Positions 59,778 through 64,000 of a stretch of DNA of 64,000 nucleotides are shown here, piece by piece; the first letter of the stretch is position 1; every line of letters starts with the position of its first letter. A program made the position numbers and the translations under genes. Source of the stretch: CAMBDS01 sp964355675 (GTDB lineage Bacteria > Electryoneota > AABM5-125-24 > Hatepunaeales > Hatepunaeaceae); contig CAYHEC010000011.1 in assembly GCA_964355675.1 (NCBI GenBank), positions 1 through 64,000 of the forward strand. The letters are read 5' to 3'. Below the pieces are notes generated by a model. The model was not told the DNA's origin. It made no database searches and saw nothing but the letters and a program-made list of their open reading frames with translations.

Positions 59778-62700
59778 ATGAGAATTTCCACACTGCTCGC
59801 TTTGACGTTAACTTTTATAGGGACCGTCCAAGGGTCGCCGCTACAAAATCAGTCAACCGGATTGGCTCATACCGATCTGATTTCCTCAGATCCATCGGCG
59901 GTACTCATCCGTTACAATCTGACCGATGTCACTTTGCAAACATTTGATGTGGAAGGCAGTCAATTTACTGGTTTTCCCATTGAAAATGAACCTATCTTCC
60001 AGCAAGATGGTATGCCGTTGCTCCCGGTTGTGACACGATATGTGGTTATCCCTCCAAACTCAGCGGTCAAACTAATCGTCACCGAAGAAGGAACTCCGTT
60101 GCGCATTCACCCGGCAAATCCGCCTCTAGTCAGCAACAACCCCGAATTCGGCGAACCAACGATCAAACCTGGCGAAGATGGTTTGTATCCGCCCAATATC
60201 GCCGAGATATCTACACCGGTAATCCTGCGTGGCGTGCGAATGGTTCTGGTAACCGTTTATCCGGTGCAATATGACTTTAATTCCGGAACATTCCTTAAAC
60301 ATAATAATATCCAGACCGAAGTACGCGTCACCGACGGCGAAGTCATCAATCCGGTCACCCAGCCGATCAGGCGGGGTCGAACCCGGGAATTTCTCAGGAT
60401 GATAAGCTTGTTTGCAATCAATGGCGATCAAGTTGGACGCGACGATCCCGAACGTGATGAGATACCCCGCTACAATGGTCATTATCTGATCGTTTCTCAC
60501 GAAGCGCTACTGCGATTCGTCGCGCCTTATATCGAGTGGCGCCGCAAAGCCGGCTATAAGATCGATATTTATTCTGTCCCGGCAAATCAAGCGAACAGTC
60601 CAGATGTAATTCGGGACAGTATTCGAGTTAAGTACATGAGGTACGTGAATAATCATCAGGAACCGTTCGAATACGTCCTTGCCGTCGGCGACCGTAGCGC
60701 TTATTATGAAATGCAAAACCCTGCTACCGTTCTTGAATCACCTCAGGGAACCCCATCTTTTAATCCCGCAAATCATGCTGACTATCTTTATGGATGTCTT
60801 GAAGGAAACGATGAACTTCCCGACGTTGCCACCGGACGCTGGGCTGGCGGCAATGCAGATCTTGTCGGATTAATGGTTGGCCGGACTCTTGCCTACGAAG
60901 CAACCCCCGATATGCGCAATCCCTCGTGGTTCACTCGCGGTGGAGCCATTTCACAACATTGGGGGAACGGCCAGGAAGCGGCATACCATATAACAATCCC
61001 GTCGATGGTTCGCTGGGCTGAGGCAATCCTGAAGAATCAGGGATATACCAACGTTCGCTTTCAGGAGAGTTTGGACTTCGATCAATACGGAGCTAACACA
61101 GGACCAGTGTTTCGGGGTCTTTTCAATGATGGAGCAAATGCTGTATTGGCACGGTCAGAGAATTACTACTGGGCTACACGAAACCCCAACCGGCATTATT
61201 TCGATCAGGATGTCAACGACAATACGGTCTTCCCTTTCAGACTCAACGCCTCTGGTCACGGCGAGTGGTCGGCTGAAATGGAGTTTCGTACCGGCTCTGC
61301 TAATCACCTCAAAGGCTGGGTAGGTGTCACTTTCAGTTGGAACGGCCCGGACACACGCGTTTCTACCAGTCTTTGGTCTGATGAAGTTCAAGCAGTAATG
61401 TGTCACGATCTACCGCTCGGTTGGGGATATTCTTATGCTATCGCCCATCTCGAAGCGGGAGCTCCGGGCGTCAACTATGCAATGGGACGCACCGAGCACA
61501 ACTACATGGGAGATCCGGGTTTAAAGGTCTGGAGGGGAGTCCCGCGAGTCGTCGAAATGGAGACCCCCGCTTCGATTTCACCCCAAGCGCGACTGGTCGA
61601 AGTCTTCGTTCACCAACCCGACAGCGATACGCCTGTGCCCGGAGCCCGTGTGACGTTGTACGCACCCGGCAATCTTCCCGCTTTCGATAACGCCGGTTAC
61701 GCCACATACAGCCGTTTCTGGATCAAGAACAGCATTTCCGATGCCGATGGCATCGCTCGATTCGTTTTCGAATCGACGGATACGCTCAGAACCGCAACAA
61801 ATTTGTTTGCCACCGTGACCGGAGACGATGTTGCTCCCTGTTTCAGACAGACGAGAATAGAAGCACAAAATGCCGTAGTAGAAATAGGTGGAATCGAATA
61901 TGAGGAAAACGAGGGCAATGACGATGCGCGCCTGAATCCGGGCGAGTCGTTTTTCGCGAATTTGACAGGTCGAAACATAGGACAGAATGTTGCTGAAGCA
62001 ACCTACGCAACTGTCACAAGTTTGTCGCCATACATTGAGGTCGAGGATGATAACGAGGTTTTCTTCGGAGATATTGCGGCAGGTGAATCAAACGGCGGCA
62101 ATCGCGCTGTCTTTTTCACGATTTTACCTACCTGCCCCGATGCAACCGCTAGACCTGTGTTGAAGCCTTCGATTCTCGTTGAATTCACATCTGGAGATCA
62201 GACCTGGCGCTCCGCCTTCAACCTCGATACATGGGCTCCTCATCTTGAATTCCGGTCTATTGATGATGGTGATATAATCCCTGATTCCTCGGCAAGTATC
62301 AATGTCGAAATCGCTAATATCGGGCGAATAAACTCTAGCGAAATATCGGTTGAGCTTCACAGCGCCGGTCAAGGCGTTACCGTAATCGACGGCTCATCAT
62401 CGTTCCCATCAATCTCACCGGGACGGACTGCAAGGCTTAACGGCGGTTCTTTCGACATCAGCGGAAACAAGGTCGTTGTACCGGGATCGCGCTCTGATCT
62501 CTACATGGTATTCAATACAGCCTCGGGCTTTGTCGATACCAGTTATTTCTCGGTACAGATCATGAGCCCAAGGGCTGGAGCACCGATTGGACCCGACAAA
62601 TACGGTTATATCTGCTTCGACGATACCGATACGCTTTGGGATATCGCTCCGGAATATGATTGGGTGGAGATCAACCCCGACGATAATCAGGCACAACTCG

Positions 62701-64000
62701 ACGGCGTCAGGCTGAATTTCCGTGGCCAATCCGCCCGCGATCTGGGCGAAGTGATCGTAATTCCACTCGGCTTCACGACCCAGTTCTATGGACGGGATTA
62801 CGACACAATAACCGTCTGCTCAAACGGCTATGTCGCAATGGGTAACTTACCCCATTTTAGCAACCATCACAATTATCGTTTGGATTCGGGCGTCGGCGCT
62901 GTCGGAGTCATCGCTCCCTTCTGGGACGATTTGCGTTTCAGTCAGAACACAAGAATTTTTGCCTGCCGCGACACTGTGGACAGCCGCTTTATCGTCGAGT
63001 GGTACAGGATGGCGCCAGCAACAGGCGAAGCCGACCAGACCTTCCAAATTATCATTTATGATAAAAGCATCTGGATCACCGAATCGGGTGACCCGAATAT
63101 CCTGATGCAATACAAAACAATTCAGAATCTCCAGAATATCCGTGGGAACGATAATGCCAACAATCCCTTTGCCTCGGTAGGTATTTGCAGTCCGACCGGG
63201 AATACCGGCATCAACTATACTTCAAATAATCAATATCCTACGGGAGCCGCCCCTCTTGCGGCAAGGCGAGCGATTCTTTACACGACCTCTGTTCGCTTCC
63301 GCGCCGGAACCCTTTATGGTAGAGTCACGGATGCGGCAACTGGCTGGGGCGTCGAGGGTGCGACTGTTTATACCAAGCAAGGATTCGTGGCAACAACCGA
63401 CGTCGATGGTTACTGGCGGATTGCCGAAGCGCTTGCCGATATTCTGTTCGACATCACTGCCCACAAGCAAGGCTATAATGACTCAACCTACACTTCTGCC
63501 GATGACAGCCTTAGGGTTCCCGAAGGAGATTCGTTAGAAATTAACTTCGACCTTCTGCATCCTGAGTTCTCCCCGACAAATTTTGAGTTAAGTGCGATAC
63601 TCGATCCCGGAATGACCATCGATCTCGGTTTTTCACTTACCAATACCGGCAACGGCCCGATGGACTGGAACGCAGAAAAACGTCTTCTTGGCGACGCCGA
63701 CGCAGAACCATGGGAATTGCGCCGCCGCTACAACGTTGGCCGAATCACCGACGACGATAGAATCGAAGGCGTCATATTCGCCCAAGATAAGTTCTTCCTT
63801 TCCGGGGCAAACGGGATCGACTCCGCAAATCTGATCTACGTCCTCGATCGCGACGGAGAGCTCCTCAATAGGTTCGAGCAGATCGGTTCCTCACGCTACG
63901 GTTATAAGGATATGGATTGGGATGGAAATTATCTCTGGGCGGCAGGGGAAGACTCGATTTATTGCCTGACGACCGACGGACAGGTCGTGACGAGTTGGCC
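59778..64000 (+). CDS. Third C25-type giant secreted protein, unfinished at window end
   Basis: An open frame of 1407 codons that starts at an ATG (59778) behind GGGAGAGAG and has no stop before the window ends. Layout so far: signal peptide (1-19), pro-region, C25-type fold (about 230-600), Ig/CARDB-like domains, nidogen-like sandwich (DKYGYICFDDTDT..., from about 935), carboxypeptidase-regulatory-like domain (YGRVTDAATGWGVEG, about 1180), and the beginning of a propeller-like segment with DGELLNRFEQIGSSRYG. The His position of the C25 core reads LARSENYYW, so the catalytic His is absent; the Cys is in AVMCHDLPLG (about residue 542). I expect the same Hydin-like and sorting domains after the window. 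Confidence 0.88.
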   Translation, partial: MRISTLLALTLTFIGTVQGSPLQNQSTGLAHTDLISSDPSAVLIRYNLTDVTLQTFDVEGSQFTGFPIENEPIFQQDGMPLLPVVTRYVVIPPNSAVKLIVTEEGTPLRIHPANPPLVSNNPEFGEPTIKPGEDGLYPPNIAEISTPVILRGVRMVLVTVYPVQYDFNSGTFLKHNNIQTEVRVTDGEVINPVTQPIRRGRTREFLRMISLFAINGDQVGRDDPERDEIPRYNGHYLIVSHEALLRFVAPYIEWRRKAGYKIDIYSVPANQANSPDVIRDSIRVKYMRYVNNHQEPFEYVLAVGDRSAYYEMQNPATVLESPQGTPSFNPANHADYLYGCLEGNDELPDVATGRWAGGNADLVGLMVGRTLAYEATPDMRNPSWFTRGGAISQHWGNGQEAAYHITIPSMVRWAEAILKNQGYTNVRFQESLDFDQYGANTGPVFRGLFNDGANAVLARSENYYWATRNPNRHYFDQDVNDNTVFPFRLNASGHGEWSAEMEFRTGSANHLKGWVGVTFSWNGPDTRVSTSLWSDEVQAVMCHDLPLGWGYSYAIAHLEAGAPGVNYAMGRTEHNYMGDPGLKVWRGVPRVVEMETPASISPQARLVEVFVHQPDSDTPVPGARVTLYAPGNLPAFDNAGYATYSRFWIKNSISDADGIARFVFESTDTLRTATNLFATVTGDDVAPCFRQTRIEAQNAVVEIGGIEYEENEGNDDARLNPGESFFANLTGRNIGQNVAEATYATVTSLSPYIEVEDDNEVFFGDIAAGESNGGNRAVFFTILPTCPDATARPVLKPSILVEFTSGDQTWRSAFNLDTWAPHLEFRSIDDGDIIPDSSASINVEIANIGRINSSEISVELHSAGQGVTVIDGSSSFPSISPGRTARLNGGSFDISGNKVVVPGSRSDLYMVFNTASGFVDTSYFSVQIMSPRAGAPIGPDKYGYICFDDTDTLWDIAPEYDWVEINPDDNQAQLDGVRLNFRGQSARDLGEVIVIPLGFTTQFYGRDYDTITVCSNGYVAMGNLPHFSNHHNYRLDSGVGAVGVIAPFWDDLRFSQNTRIFACRDTVDSRFIVEWYRMAPATGEADQTFQIIIYDKSIWITESGDPNILMQYKTIQNLQNIRGNDNANNPFASVGICSPTGNTGINYTSNNQYPTGAAPLAARRAILYTTSVRFRAGTLYGRVTDAATGWGVEGATVYTKQGFVATTDVDGYWRIAEALADILFDITAHKQGYNDSTYTSADDSLRVPEGDSLEINFDLLHPEFSPTNFELSAILDPGMTIDLGFSLTNTGNGPMDWNAEKRLLGDADAEPWELRRRYNVGRITDDDRIEGVIFAQDKFFLSGANGIDSANLIYVLDRDGELLNRFEQIGSSRYGYKDMDWDGNYLWAAGEDSIYCLTTDGQVVTSW

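Overview
The window looks like part of a chromosome from an uncultivated Gram-negative bacterium of the FCB (Fibrobacteres-Chlorobi-Bacteroidetes) superphylum or a nearby candidate phylum. The main evidence is the set of very large secreted proteins that end in a type IX-like (Por) C-terminal sorting domain with a PNPFN-type motif (14389-17541, 24060-29057, 40280-45247, 47069-50149, 55737-59216, and probably the unfinished gene at 59778). C25 (gingipain-like) proteins, a TonB receptor paired with a DUF4249-type lipoprotein, and a patatin fused to a BamA-like barrel fit the same picture. No type IX machinery genes are in the window, so the lineage is an inference and I do not name a phylum.

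Layout. 1-4.1 kb: a GlmL/MutL-family ATPase, two DinB-fold proteins and an unknown protein, with palindromic repeats between them. 4.1-9.0 kb: a leftward, overlapping operon of lipoprotein, GAF-sigma54 activator, PEGA-domain Ser/Thr kinase and ComF-like phosphoribosyltransferase. 9.2-20 kb: half-size TauE/SafE protein, S41 protease, patatin-BamA, M14 carboxypeptidase and Lon. 20.3-23.6 kb: tRNA-Arg, a small zinc-ribbon gene with a consensus promoter, then a leftward group of argF, lipoprotein, acpS and an unknown gene. 24-29 kb: the first giant C25 protein. 29.3-36 kb: a leftward operon of ABC ATPase, membrane permease, NtrC-like regulator with a degenerate receiver, an MNT nucleotidyltransferase, a HEPN protein fused to a copy of the regulator's Fis helix-turn-helix, a PilC/GspF protein and a small lipoprotein. 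36.3-37.3 kb: tRNA-His and tRNA-Glu, followed by a small protein with an IF2_N-type domain. 37.6-50 kb: M28 peptidase, second C25 protein, methyltransferase-acetyltransferase pair, and a beta-helix surface protein. 50.5-55.3 kb: DUF4249-type lipoprotein, TonB receptor and MFS transporter. 55.7-64 kb: another modular surface protein, a small membrane protein between 69-bp direct repeats, and a third C25-type gene that runs off the window.

How the parts fit. Much of the coding capacity goes to export, surface display and proteolysis. Five of the giant proteins reuse one module set: nidogen-like sandwich, carboxypeptidase-regulatory-like fold, propeller-like repeat and Hydin-like Ig fold. Two others share a duplicated 'GW' module.

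The most unusual signals are: (1) the MNT / HEPN-Fis pair embedded in the operon of the regulator whose DNA-binding domain it copies; (2) roughly 150-bp nested palindromes that share an architecture but not a sequence; (3) related palindromes lying in frame inside coding sequences; (4) octamer and heptamer arrays that begin at or next to stop codons; and (5) three genes whose conserved N-termini lie upstream of any ATG, GTG or TTG. I saw no CRISPR array, transposase, prophage or rRNA.
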